DNA from: CAISIP01 sp038326025
Lineage (GTDB): Bacteria > Pseudomonadota > Gammaproteobacteria > Burkholderiales > Burkholderiaceae_C
Direction of reading: 5' to 3'
Assembly (NCBI GenBank): GCA_038326025.1
Contig: JBBQJP010000001.1
Span: forward strand, 1 to 64,000
Length of the DNA stretch: 64,000 bases
The first letter of the stretch is position 1. Each line of letters starts with the position of its first letter. Positions 44,860 to 53,910 of the stretch are shown piece by piece. A model generated the notes under the pieces. That model was not told the origin of the DNA, did no database searches, and worked only from the letters and a program-made list of their open reading frames with translations. The translations under genes and the position numbers were made by a program.

Positions 44860-45924
44860 TCAGCGCAAGGACTGGTTCAACTTATCCAGAACCTTCGCGC
44901 CCGGACACAGCCGGTCAACACCCAGGCTGTTGAGCGGCTGTGCGCTGGTTCGCATGGCAGCATGCAGGTCCTGCGCGTCCTTGTCCACATACAACAAACC
45001 GGTCACCACCTCGCCCTTGGCCTGATGGGTCTGCACATGGTTCATCGCCGCCAGCCTGTCGGTCGGGTCGTAACCGTTGTGCAACCTGCGCAGGCGCATG
45101 ACACTGCCATCAGCCTGTGGTACTTCGATCACGGAACCCGGTGCGGCTCCGTCCTGATCCGCCTCTGGCGACGCGTCAAGCGCGATGAAGTCGATGCGAC
45201 TGACGGCCTGGTTGTGCTCGCGCACATAGTCATAACTCTTGGTGCTGCCGGCGTGATTGTTGAACGCAACACAGGGGCTGACCACGTCGATGAAGGCCGC
45301 ACCGCCATGGCCGATGGCGCCCTTGATGATCGGCACCAGCTGCGCCTTGTCGCCGGAAAAGCTGCGTGCCACATAGGTCGCCCCCAATTGCAGGGCCATC
45401 GCCACCAGATCGATCGGGCTGTCGAAATTGACAATGCCCTTCTTGCTGCGCGAGCCGCTGTCGGCGGTGGCTGAAAACTGGCCCTTGGTCAGGCCATAGA
45501 CCCCGTTGTTCTCCACGATATACACCATGCGCACGCCGCGTCGCATGCTGTGCGCGAACTGGCCCAGCCCGATGGACGCGGAGTCGCCATCGCCTGAAAC
45601 ACCGAGGTACAACAAGTCCTTGTTCGCCATGTTGGCACCGGTCAACACCGACGGCATGCGCCCGTGCACCGTATTGAAGCCGTGTGACGCGCCCAAAAAA
45701 TAGTCCGGCGTTTTCGAGCTGCAACCGATGCCGGACAACTTGGCTACCCGGTGCGGTTCGATGTCCAGTTCCCAGCAGGCCTGCACGATGGCCGCCGAAA
45801 TCGAATCGTGGCCACAGCCGGCGCACAAGGTCGACACCTTGCCCTCGTAGTCGCGCCGGGTATAGCCGACCTTGTTATGGCCCAGCGACGGATGGTGCAG
45901 CCGGGGTTTGGTGATGTAGGTCAT
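44860..45924 (-). CDS. korB: 2-oxoacid:ferredoxin oxidoreductase, beta subunit
   Basis: A 354-residue thiamine-diphosphate subunit. It has the cluster/TPP segment TLCAGCGHDSI and SGIGCSSKTP, the TPP magnesium site GVSGDGDSASIG followed by NNGVYGLTKGQ, and the late cysteine SPCVAFNN. With the alpha subunit it would oxidatively decarboxylate a 2-oxoacid (probably 2-oxoglutarate) to the acyl-CoA and reduce ferredoxin, or run in reverse with low-potential ferredoxin. Its start overlaps the end of the alpha gene by four bases. Confidence 0.9.
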   Translation of the reverse strand: MTYITKPRLHHPSLGHNKVGYTRRDYEGKVSTLCAGCGHDSISAAIVQACWELDIEPHRVAKLSGIGCSSKTPDYFLGASHGFNTVHGRMPSVLTGANMANKDLLYLGVSGDGDSASIGLGQFAHSMRRGVRMVYIVENNGVYGLTKGQFSATADSGSRSKKGIVNFDSPIDLVAMALQLGATYVARSFSGDKAQLVPIIKGAIGHGGAAFIDVVSPCVAFNNHAGSTKSYDYVREHNQAVSRIDFIALDASPEADQDGAAPGSVIEVPQADGSVMRLRRLHNGYDPTDRLAAMNHVQTHQAKGEVVTGLLYVDKDAQDLHAAMRTSAQPLNSLGVDRLCPGAKVLDKLNQSLR

Positions 45925-47795
45925 GCAGCCTCCTCCGATGGAGTCGATGCAGCGCGTGCGGCGGCGGGGCGCCTGGGCCCGGCGACCACCGTCTGCTGCA
46001 CATGTTCGGAAATGCGCCGGGTGATGAACTGCGCCGTGATCGGCGTGCCGTCAAAATGCAGCACCGGCACCAGCCGGGCCGGGTCGACACCGAGTTCGTT
46101 GACCAGCAACTGGCGCATCTGCGCATCGCGGTTCTGCTCCACCACATACACCAGTTTGTGCGCGGCAATAAATTCGGCCACGCTGTCCGGGAAAGGAAAA
46201 GCGCACAGGCGCATCGCATCGAGGTGCACGCCCTGCTCTGTCATCACATCAAGCGCCTCGTTCATGGCCGGGCTGGTGGAGCCGAAAAAGATCACACCCA
46301 GACGGCTCTTGCGCGTGGCTGAGCGCACCACCGGTTGGGGCACCAGTGTGGCCGCCGTCTTGAACTTGGTCAGCAGTCTCTCGACGTTGTAGGTGTAATC
46401 CGGCCCGCGCTCCGAGTAACGTGCGTACGGGTCGCGCGTGGTGCCGCGTGTGAAGTAACTGCCCTTGGTCGGGTGCGTGCCCGGCAATGTGCGCCAGCCG
46501 ATGCCGTCGCCATCGACATCCTTGTAGCGACCAAAATCCTTGCCTGCTTCGAGCTCCGCAGCGCTCATGATCTTGCCGCGGTCATAGTCCCTGCCCTTCT
46601 CCCAGACCAGCGGCTCGCACAGTCGCTGGTTCATGCCGATATCCAGATCGGTCATGACGAACACCGGGGTCTGCAGACGGTCGGCCAGGTCGAGCGCCGC
46701 CGCGCCATGGACAAAGCACTCATGCGGGTCCTGCGGAAACAGCAATACATGTTTGGTGTCGCCGTGGGAGGCGTAGGCACAGGCGATCAGATCGGCCTGC
46801 TGGGTCCGGGTCGGCATGTCGGTGGACGGTCCACCACGCTGCACATTGATGATCGTGACTGGAATTTCGGCGAAATATGCCAGACCGATAAACTCGGTCA
46901 TCAGCGACACGCCCGGCCCCGAGGTCGCCGTAAAGGCGCGTGCGCCGTTCCAGCCGGCGCCCACCACCATGCCGATGGATGCGATCTCGTCCTCGGCCTG
47001 CACCACGGCGTAATTGTTCAGCCCGGTGTCGGGGTCAACCCGGAACTTGGCGCAATAGTGCAGAAAGGCCTCTGCCACCGACGAAGACGGCGTGATCGGG
47101 TACCAGGCCGCCACGGTCGCGCCCCCATACACACAGCCCAGAGCGAGCGCACTGTTGCCATCGACAAAGATGCGTTTGCCGACCTTGTTGCGCCGCTGCA
47201 CGCGGATACCCAAAGGCGCCGACAGGTGCTCGCTTGCAAAATCGCGTCCCAGGTGCAATGCCTGTACATTGGCCGCCAGCAACTTTTCCTTGCCCTTGTA
47301 CTGTTCCGAGAAAAGCTGTTCGATCACATCAGGTTCGATCTCCAGCAACACCGACAAGGCACCGACATAGACGATGTTCTTGAACAGCTGGCGCTGGCGT
47401 GGCTCGGAATAGACTGCGTTGCAGATCTCGGTCAGCGGCATGCCCAGCACCTGAATGTCGGAGCGGAACTTCGACTCCGGCATGGGCCGCGTGCTGTCGT
47501 AAAACAGATATCCCCCTGGCGCGATCTCGGCCACGTCGGCGTCCCAGGTCTGCGGGTTCATCGCCACCATCATGTCAATGCCGCCACGCCTGCCCTGATA
47601 ACCCTGCTCCGATACGCGCGCCTCGTACCAGGTTGGCAGTCCCTGGATGTTGCTCGGAAAAATATTGCGCGGGCTCACTGGAACGCCCATGCGCAGGATC
47701 GCCTTGGCAAACAACTCGTTGGCAGACGCCGATCCCGAGCCGTTGACGTTGGCAAACTTGATGACGAAGTTATTGACACCCTCGATACGATTCAT
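45921..47795 (-). CDS. korA: 2-oxoacid:ferredoxin oxidoreductase, fused gamma-alpha subunit
   Basis: A 624-residue protein in which the gamma domain (FANVNGSGSASANELFAKAILRMG, residues 1 to about 180) is fused ahead of the alpha domain (GNSALALGCVYGGATVAAWYPITPSSS onward, with TATSGPGVSLMTEFIGLAYF and QRGGPSTDMPTRTQQADL). This fused arrangement is common in aerobic bacteria and archaea, where the enzymes can be relatively oxygen tolerant. It is overlapped by four bases at both ends with its operon partners, showing tight coupling. Substrate (2-oxoglutarate versus pyruvate or branched 2-oxoacids) cannot be settled from sequence alone. Confidence 0.9.
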   Translation of the reverse strand: MNRIEGVNNFVIKFANVNGSGSASANELFAKAILRMGVPVSPRNIFPSNIQGLPTWYEARVSEQGYQGRRGGIDMMVAMNPQTWDADVAEIAPGGYLFYDSTRPMPESKFRSDIQVLGMPLTEICNAVYSEPRQRQLFKNIVYVGALSVLLEIEPDVIEQLFSEQYKGKEKLLAANVQALHLGRDFASEHLSAPLGIRVQRRNKVGKRIFVDGNSALALGCVYGGATVAAWYPITPSSSVAEAFLHYCAKFRVDPDTGLNNYAVVQAEDEIASIGMVVGAGWNGARAFTATSGPGVSLMTEFIGLAYFAEIPVTIINVQRGGPSTDMPTRTQQADLIACAYASHGDTKHVLLFPQDPHECFVHGAAALDLADRLQTPVFVMTDLDIGMNQRLCEPLVWEKGRDYDRGKIMSAAELEAGKDFGRYKDVDGDGIGWRTLPGTHPTKGSYFTRGTTRDPYARYSERGPDYTYNVERLLTKFKTAATLVPQPVVRSATRKSRLGVIFFGSTSPAMNEALDVMTEQGVHLDAMRLCAFPFPDSVAEFIAAHKLVYVVEQNRDAQMRQLLVNELGVDPARLVPVLHFDGTPITAQFITRRISEHVQQTVVAGPRRPAAARAASTPSEEAA

Positions 47796-49624
47796 GCGGC
47801 CTCCAGCGTGTCAGTCTTTGGTTGTGGATCGCGACAAGCCGGGCCGGCCTGCGTCGTGCTGAGCAGAAACTTCTGCATGTCCCAGGCGCCGGTCGGACAG
47901 CGTTCGGCGCACAGGCCGCAGTGCAGGCAGACGTCCTCGTCCTTGACCATCACGCGTCCCGTCTTGAGTTTGCCGGATACATACAGGTCCTGCGCCAGGT
48001 TCAGTGCCGGTGCCTTGAGCCGCTGGCGCAAGTCTTGCTCGTCGCCGTTGTCGGTGAACGTGATGCAGTCCATAGGGCAGATGTCGACACAGGCGTCGCA
48101 CTCGATGCAGGTGTCATTGTTGAACACCGTCTGCACGTCGCAGTTCAGGCAGCGCCCGGCCTCCTTGAATGCGGTGGCGGCATCGAATCCGAGTTCGACC
48201 TCGACCCGGATACTGGCCAGCGCCTGCTCCGCTTTGGCCCAGGGCACCTTGAAGCGGTGCGCCGGCGACACATCGTTGTCGAAACTCCACTCGTGGATGC
48301 CCATCTTCTGCGACACCAGGTTGGTATGGGGCGGCGGGCGCTGCTTCACCGATTCGCCACAAAGCAGGCGGTCAATGGAGACAGCAGCTTCATGGCCATG
48401 GGCAACCGCCGTGATGATGTTCTTGGGCCCGAAGGCCGAATCGCCGCCAAAAAACACATGCGGCAGGCTGGACTGGAAACTGTCCTTGTCCAGCACTGGC
48501 AGGCCCCACTGGTCGAATGTGATGCCGCAGTCGGACTCGATCCAGGGGAAGGCGTTTTCCTGGCCGACCGCGATCAGCACCGCGTCGCATTCGATCAGCA
48601 CATCCGGGTCGCCGGTCGGGATCAGGCTGCGCCGGCCGTTGGCGTCCCGGATCGACTTGACCACCTCGAAAGTCATGCCGGTGAGTTTGCCATCGACATG
48701 TTCGAAGGATTTTGGTACGTGACAGTTGATGATCGGAATGCCCTCATGCTGCGCGTCTTCTTTTTCCCAGGGCGACGCCTTCATCTCGTCGAAACCGCTG
48801 CGCACCACCACTTTCACATCGGTGCCTCCCAGCCGGCGTGAGGATCGGCAGCAGTCCATCGCCGTATTGCCACCACCCAGCACGATGACACGCCGGCCGA
48901 TGCTGGTGATGTGTCCAAAGGACACCGAGGCCAGCCAGTCGATGCCGATATGGATGTTCTTGTGGATGTCCTGGCGCCCCGGCAGATCCAGGTCGCGCCC
49001 GCGCGGCGCGCCGCAGCCGACAAAAACCGCATCAAAATTTTCAGCCAGCAGCGTCGCCATCGACTCGATTTTCTGGCCGCTGCGGAAGTCGACTCCCATG
49101 TCCAGGATGGTGCCCGTTTCCTCGTCGATCACCGTGTCAGGCAACCTGAAACGCGGAATCTGGCTGCGGATGAAACCACCGGCCTTTTGCTCGCTGTCAA
49201 ACACCGTTACCGCATATCCCAGTGGCAACAGGTCGCGTGCCACGGTCAGTGAAGCCGGACCGGCGCCGATGCACGCAATGCGCTTGCCGTTGGGTGGTGC
49301 GATCTCGGGCAGGAGCGCGGCGATTTCGCCCTTGTGATCAGCCGCAACCCGTTTCAGGCGGCAAATCGCCACAGGTTCGGGCGGCGCCCCGCCATTGACC
49401 TCGACCCGGCTACGCCGACAGGCCGGCTCGCAGGGTCTGTCGCAGGTTCGGCCCAGGATGCCGGGGAAAACATTGGACGCCCAATTCACCATATACGCGT
49501 CCGTGTAACGCCCCTGGGCGATCAATCGGATGTATTCGGGGACTGGAGTGTGGGCCGGACAGGCCAGTTGGCAATCGACAACTTTATGGAAATAGGCCGG
49601 ATTGCCGATGTCAGTAGGCTGCAA
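47792..49624 (-). CDS. NAD(P)H:ferredoxin-type flavoprotein with [4Fe-4S] clusters (GltD-like)
   Basis: A 610-residue glutamate-synthase-small-subunit-like protein. An N-terminal cysteine-rich domain (CQLACPAHTPVPEYI, RTCDRPCEPACRR) is followed by an FAD-binding site (CIGAGPASLTVARDLL), a second dinucleotide site (VLGGGNTAMDCCRSSRR), and two C-terminal ferredoxin motifs (CIECDACVDICP, CLHCGLCAERCP). It should pass electrons between ferredoxin and NAD(P)H, serving the KorAB pair encoded immediately downstream (four-base overlap). I start at TTG 49624, because AGGAG lies exactly 7 bases before it; a GTG at 49672 would add 16 residues and has no such site. Confidence 0.87.
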   Translation of the reverse strand: MQPTDIGNPAYFHKVVDCQLACPAHTPVPEYIRLIAQGRYTDAYMVNWASNVFPGILGRTCDRPCEPACRRSRVEVNGGAPPEPVAICRLKRVAADHKGEIAALLPEIAPPNGKRIACIGAGPASLTVARDLLPLGYAVTVFDSEQKAGGFIRSQIPRFRLPDTVIDEETGTILDMGVDFRSGQKIESMATLLAENFDAVFVGCGAPRGRDLDLPGRQDIHKNIHIGIDWLASVSFGHITSIGRRVIVLGGGNTAMDCCRSSRRLGGTDVKVVVRSGFDEMKASPWEKEDAQHEGIPIINCHVPKSFEHVDGKLTGMTFEVVKSIRDANGRRSLIPTGDPDVLIECDAVLIAVGQENAFPWIESDCGITFDQWGLPVLDKDSFQSSLPHVFFGGDSAFGPKNIITAVAHGHEAAVSIDRLLCGESVKQRPPPHTNLVSQKMGIHEWSFDNDVSPAHRFKVPWAKAEQALASIRVEVELGFDAATAFKEAGRCLNCDVQTVFNNDTCIECDACVDICPMDCITFTDNGDEQDLRQRLKAPALNLAQDLYVSGKLKTGRVMVKDEDVCLHCGLCAERCPTGAWDMQKFLLSTTQAGPACRDPQPKTDTLEAA

Positions 49625-49783
49625 AAAGTGTCTCCTTGCCGTGCGTACGCGATTGCCTGGGGCAAGCTTCACGGCGGTGAAACCGTTCCCCCAGCACGCC
49701 GCCTTCAGAGACGATCGCCAGGATCAGGTTTGGTAACCACTATGTAACTTTGCCAACCATTGTGCGCCCGGCAGGCAGGACTT

Positions 49784-49800
49784 GCGGGCAATATGCCCGC
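49784..49800 (-). terminator. Short hairpin after the epimerase gene
   Basis: GCGGGCA-ATA-TGCCCGC is a 7-bp hairpin 20 bases past the epimerase stop, at the boundary between the methylmalonyl operon and the oxidoreductase operon (196-base gap). It has no T-run, so it may be a rho-assisted or partial terminator. Confidence 0.4.
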
Positions 49801-49820
49801 TATTGGTATGACTTTTGGGC

Positions 49821-50297
49821 TTACTGTTGCGTTAAAGCCGCGAAAGCCTTGACGACCTCGATGGGCGCCTGAACCAGTTCGACCAGCACACCTTCACCCG
49901 CAACCGGAAATTCGTCATTGGCTTTGGGATGCAGAAAACAGATGTCGAAACCGGCCGCACCCTTGCGGATACCGCCGGGTGCAAAACGCACACCTTGCCC
50001 TTGCAGCCATGTCACGGCAGCGGGCAGGTCGTCGATCCACAAGCCGACATGGTTGAGCGGCGTCGTGTGCACCGCGGGCTTTTTTTCAGGGTCGATCGGC
50101 TGCATCAGGTCCACTTCGACCTTGAACGGGCCCTTGCCCATCGTGCAAATGTCCTCGTCGACGTTTTCACGTTCGCTGGTGAACTGGCCGGTGACCTCCA
50201 GCCCCAGCATATCGACCCACAGGCGACGCAGTCGCTGTTTGTCGGGGCCGCCAATGGCAACCTGCTGGATGCCGAGAACCTTGAATGGGCGTTGCAT
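49821..50297 (-). CDS. Methylmalonyl-CoA epimerase-like VOC protein
   Basis: A 158-residue VOC-fold protein. It starts MQRPFKVLGIQQVAIGGPD and continues with LWVDMLGLEVTGQF, LNHVGLWIDDLPAA and EGVLVELVQAP. His and Glu residues in QVAIGG / HVGLWI / LVELVQ correspond to the usual VOC metal site, though the first His is replaced by Gln. In this operon it should interconvert the S and R forms of methylmalonyl-CoA between carboxylase and mutase. I choose ATG 50297, 19 bases after the pccA stop; the longer TTG reading overlaps that gene. Confidence 0.8.
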   Translation of the reverse strand: MQRPFKVLGIQQVAIGGPDKQRLRRLWVDMLGLEVTGQFTSERENVDEDICTMGKGPFKVEVDLMQPIDPEKKPAVHTTPLNHVGLWIDDLPAAVTWLQGQGVRFAPGGIRKGAAGFDICFLHPKANDEFPVAGEGVLVELVQAPIEVVKAFAALTQQ

Positions 50298-50316
50298 GGT
50301 GTCTTTCGTCGGGTAA

Positions 50317-52365
50317 TCAGGAAAATTCGACAATGGGCTGGTCGACCGTCAGGTTGTCGCCCTTGGACGCCAGCACCTTGCCGACGACACCGTCGGCAGC
50401 AGCGAACAGCACGTTTTCCATTTTCATCGCCTCGATCACTGCGACCCGCTCGCCGGCCTGCACGGTCTGACCCACCTGCACGGCGATGTCCACGAGCAGG
50501 CCAGGCATCGGCGAGAGTACATATTTGCTCATGTCCGGCGGCGCCTTGAACGGCATCAATCGATAGAGCTCGGCCATGCGCGGCGATACCACCATAGTCT
50601 CGATGCGGGTACCGCCGTGTTGCACCACCAGCGCCAGCGGATTGCGCGGCGTTCCGCGCTCGATCTGCGCAGTGAACGGCTGGCCGTTGCAAGTACCGCG
50701 GATGCAGATATCGTTCAGACGTGAATGGCTGGTGATCTCGTAGCGTTTGCCGGGCAGTGTGACGACGGCCGATCCGATCTGACCGATCACCTCGTCCACA
50801 TGGACGCGGGTCTGGCCGTGCGAGCCGGCGGAATCGAGCGTAATGACGCTGTAGTCATGGCCAACCTTGACGCCGTAGCCAGGCAACTGGCCCGACATCA
50901 CGGCCGCGCGTTCGCGCGACTTGCGCCGTACAAATGCGGCTAGCGCAATCAGGAAATCCGGGTCGGCGTGGGCGACGTCCTCCGCACGAAAGCCATGCGC
51001 ATAATTCGCGGCGATGAAGCCGGTGTTGAACTGGCCCGACACGAAGTCGGGATGGGCCAACAGTGCCGCCTGAAACGGGATGTTGCTGCCGACCCCCCGG
51101 ATCACGAAGCTGTCGAGCGCGGCGCGCATCTTGGTGATCGCCTCCTGCCGATCCTTGCCGTGCACGATCAGCTTGGCGATCATCGAGTCGTAGAACATCG
51201 GGATCTCGCCGCCCTCCTGCACACCGGTGTCAACGCGCACGCCATGCCACTGACCGGTGTCGGCGGCAAACATTGTTTCGTCCGGCGGCGAAAAACGCAC
51301 CAGCCGACCGGTGCTGGGCAGAAAGTTGCGAAATGGGTCTTCGGCATTGATGCGGCATTCAATGGCCCAGCCGTCACGCTTGACATCGGCCTGCGCCAGC
51401 GGCAGTTTTTCTCCCGCCGCAACGCGGATCATCAACTCGACCAGATCCAGGCCGGTGATGCATTCGGTCACCGGATGTTCGACCTGCAGCCGGGTGTTCA
51501 TTTCCAGAAAATAAAAGCTCTCATCCTTGCCGACGACGAACTCCACCGTGCCCGCGCTCTCGTACTTGACCGCCTTGGCCAGCGCCACGGCCTGCTCGCC
51601 CATGGCCTTGCGCGTGGCGTCGCTGATGAAAGGGCTGGGCGCCTCCTCGATCACCTTCTGGTGACGGCGCTGGATCGAGCATTCGCGCTCGTTCAGGTAG
51701 ATCACGTTGCCGTGGGCATCGCCCACCAGCTGGATCTCGATATGGCGCGGCTCCTCTACGAACTTTTCGATGAAGACGCGGTCGTCGCCAAAGCTGTTGC
51801 GCGCCTCGTTGCGACAACTGGTGAATCCCTCGAATGCTTCCTTATCGTCATTCGCGACGCGCAAGCCCTTGCCGCCACCGCCGGCGCTGGCCTTGATCAT
51901 CACCGGGTACCCGATAGAGCGGGCGATCTCAACCGCCTTGTCGGCATCGTCAATAGCGTCGTTGACGCCGGGAATGCAATTCACCCCGGCCGCGCCGGCC
52001 AGCCGCTTCGACTCGATCTTGTCACCCATGGCCGAGATCGAATAGTGCTTGGGGCCGATGAAGGTGATGCCCTCCTCTTCGACCCGCTTGGCGAATGCGG
52101 CGTTTTCGCTCAGGAAGCCGTAACCCGGATGCACGGCCTGGGCACCGGTCTGCTTACAGGCCGCGATGATGCGGTCCGCGAGCAGATAGCTTTCCCGGCT
52201 TGGCGCCGCGCCGATATGCACCGCCTCGTCCGCCAGCGCCACATGGCGGGCTTCGCGGTCGGCATCGGAGTACACCGCCACGGTCTTGATTCCCATCTTG
52301 CGTGCGGTCTTGATGACCCGGCAGGCGATTTCGCCACGGTTAGCGATCAGAATTTTGTCAAACAT
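50317..52365 (-). CDS. pccA: Propionyl-CoA carboxylase alpha subunit (biotin carboxylase/BCCP)
   Basis: A 682-residue acyl-CoA carboxylase alpha chain. The biotin carboxylase part begins MFDKILIANRGEIACRV and has GGGGKGLR (ATP grasp) and EMNTRLQVEHPVTE; a PccA-type linker domain follows, then a C-terminal biotinyl domain with EAMKMEN carrying the biotinylated lysine. With PccB it converts propionyl-CoA to methylmalonyl-CoA. It lies 12 bases after pccB. The operon context with mutase and epimerase supports propionyl-CoA over other acyl-CoA substrates. Confidence 0.95.
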   Translation of the reverse strand: MFDKILIANRGEIACRVIKTARKMGIKTVAVYSDADREARHVALADEAVHIGAAPSRESYLLADRIIAACKQTGAQAVHPGYGFLSENAAFAKRVEEEGITFIGPKHYSISAMGDKIESKRLAGAAGVNCIPGVNDAIDDADKAVEIARSIGYPVMIKASAGGGGKGLRVANDDKEAFEGFTSCRNEARNSFGDDRVFIEKFVEEPRHIEIQLVGDAHGNVIYLNERECSIQRRHQKVIEEAPSPFISDATRKAMGEQAVALAKAVKYESAGTVEFVVGKDESFYFLEMNTRLQVEHPVTECITGLDLVELMIRVAAGEKLPLAQADVKRDGWAIECRINAEDPFRNFLPSTGRLVRFSPPDETMFAADTGQWHGVRVDTGVQEGGEIPMFYDSMIAKLIVHGKDRQEAITKMRAALDSFVIRGVGSNIPFQAALLAHPDFVSGQFNTGFIAANYAHGFRAEDVAHADPDFLIALAAFVRRKSRERAAVMSGQLPGYGVKVGHDYSVITLDSAGSHGQTRVHVDEVIGQIGSAVVTLPGKRYEITSHSRLNDICIRGTCNGQPFTAQIERGTPRNPLALVVQHGGTRIETMVVSPRMAELYRLMPFKAPPDMSKYVLSPMPGLLVDIAVQVGQTVQAGERVAVIEAMKMENVLFAAADGVVGKVLASKGDNLTVDQPIVEFS

Positions 52366-52377
52366 CTTGTTGTCTCC

Positions 52378-53910
52378 TCACAGCGGAATGTTGCCGTGCT
52401 TGCGCCACGGGTTCTCGACCTTCTTGTCCTTGAGCATCACCAGCGATCGGCAGATGCGTTTGCGGGTTTCGTGCGGCAGGATCACGTCGTCGATGAAGCC
52501 GCGTGCGCCTGCGACAAACGGGTTGGCGAAGCGAGTTTTGTATTCGGCTTCCTTGGCCGCGAGTTTGGCGGCGTCGCCCTTGTCCTGGCGGAAGATGATC
52601 TCCACCGCGCCCTTGGCGCCCATCACCGCGATCTCCGCGTTTGGCCAGGCGAAATTGACGTCGCCGCGCAAGTGCTTGGAACTCATCACGTCGTAGGCAC
52701 CGCCATAGGCCTTGCGCGTGATCACCGTGATCTTGGGCACGGTGCACTCGGCATACGCATACAGCAGCTTGGCGCCGTGTTTGATGATGCCGCCGAACTC
52801 CTGGCTGGTGCCAGGCATGAAGCCTGGCACGTCGACGAAGGTCACAACCGGAATGTTGAACGCGTCACAAAAACGCACGAAACGCGCCGCTTTGATGGAC
52901 GACTTGATGTCCAGGCAACCGGCCAGCACCAGCGGTTGATTGGCCACGATGCCCACGGTCTGCCCTCCCATGCGGGCGAACCCGATCAGGATGTTGCGCG
53001 CGTAGTCGCTCTGCAACTCGAAGAAGTCGCCATCGTCCACCGACTTGAGAATCAACTCCTTCATGTCGTAGGGCTTGTTCGGGTTGTCCGGTATCAGCGT
53101 GTCCAGGCTGTAGTCCATGCGGTCAAGCGGATCGCCGCTGTCGCGTATCGGCGCCTTCTCGCGATTGTTCAGCGGCAGGTAGTTGTAGAGCCGGCGCAGC
53201 ATCAAGAGCGCCTGCACATCGTTTTCGAACGCCAGGTCGGCCACACCGCTGCGCGTGGTGTGGCTGATCGCGCCGCCGAGTTCCTCGGCCGTGACGTCTT
53301 CGTGCGTGACCGTCTTGACCACCTCCGGCCCGGTCACGAACATGTAGGAGCTGTCCTTGACCATGAAGATGAAGTCGGTCATCGCGGGCGAATACACCGC
53401 GCCACCTGCACAGGGTCCCATGATCATGCTGATCTGCGGCACCACGCCACTGGCCATCACATTGCGCTGGAACACGTCGGCATAACCGCCCAGTGAGGCC
53501 ACGCCTTCCTGGATGCGGGCTCCGCCGGAGTCGTTCAGACCGATCACCGGCGCACCGACCTTCATTGCCTGGTCCATGACCTTGCAGATCTTCTCGGCAT
53601 GGGCTTCGGACAGGGCGCCACCGAACACGGTGAAGTCCTGGCTGAACACGAACACCAGGCGGCCGTTGATCATGCCGTAACCGGTCACGACGCCGTCGCC
53701 GGGGATCCTCTGGTCCTGCATGCCGAAGTCGACGCAGCGGTGTTCGACGAACATGTCCCATTCCTCGAACGTGCCTTCGTCGAGCAGCAGCTCCAGGCGT
53801 TCGCGTGCCGTGAGTTTGCCCTTGGCGTGTTGCGCCTCGATCCGTTTGACGCCGCCGCCCATGCGCGCTTGCTCGCGTTTGGCTTCCAGTTGCTCCAGAA
53901 TTTCATGCAT
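52378..53910 (-). CDS. pccB: Propionyl-CoA carboxylase beta subunit
   Basis: A 510-residue carboxyltransferase. It starts MHEILEQLEAKREQARMGGG and contains LNDSGGARIQEGV, MGPCAGGAVYSPAMTDF and VPGFMPGTSQEFGGII, all typical of PccB. It transfers the carboxyl group from biotin to propionyl-CoA. Its first codons overlap the end of the kinase-fold gene by 8 bases, so the two are probably translationally coupled. Confidence 0.96.
   Translation of the reverse strand: MHEILEQLEAKREQARMGGGVKRIEAQHAKGKLTARERLELLLDEGTFEEWDMFVEHRCVDFGMQDQRIPGDGVVTGYGMINGRLVFVFSQDFTVFGGALSEAHAEKICKVMDQAMKVGAPVIGLNDSGGARIQEGVASLGGYADVFQRNVMASGVVPQISMIMGPCAGGAVYSPAMTDFIFMVKDSSYMFVTGPEVVKTVTHEDVTAEELGGAISHTTRSGVADLAFENDVQALLMLRRLYNYLPLNNREKAPIRDSGDPLDRMDYSLDTLIPDNPNKPYDMKELILKSVDDGDFFELQSDYARNILIGFARMGGQTVGIVANQPLVLAGCLDIKSSIKAARFVRFCDAFNIPVVTFVDVPGFMPGTSQEFGGIIKHGAKLLYAYAECTVPKITVITRKAYGGAYDVMSSKHLRGDVNFAWPNAEIAVMGAKGAVEIIFRQDKGDAAKLAAKEAEYKTRFANPFVAGARGFIDDVILPHETRKRICRSLVMLKDKKVENPWRKHGNIPL

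Noticed and set aside
50968..53496. 842-residue open frame on the plus strand across pccA and pccB
   Set aside because: It is the mirror of two well-conserved carboxylase genes on the minus strand; its translation is Arg/His/Asp-rich with no domain, a usual effect of GC-rich codon bias.
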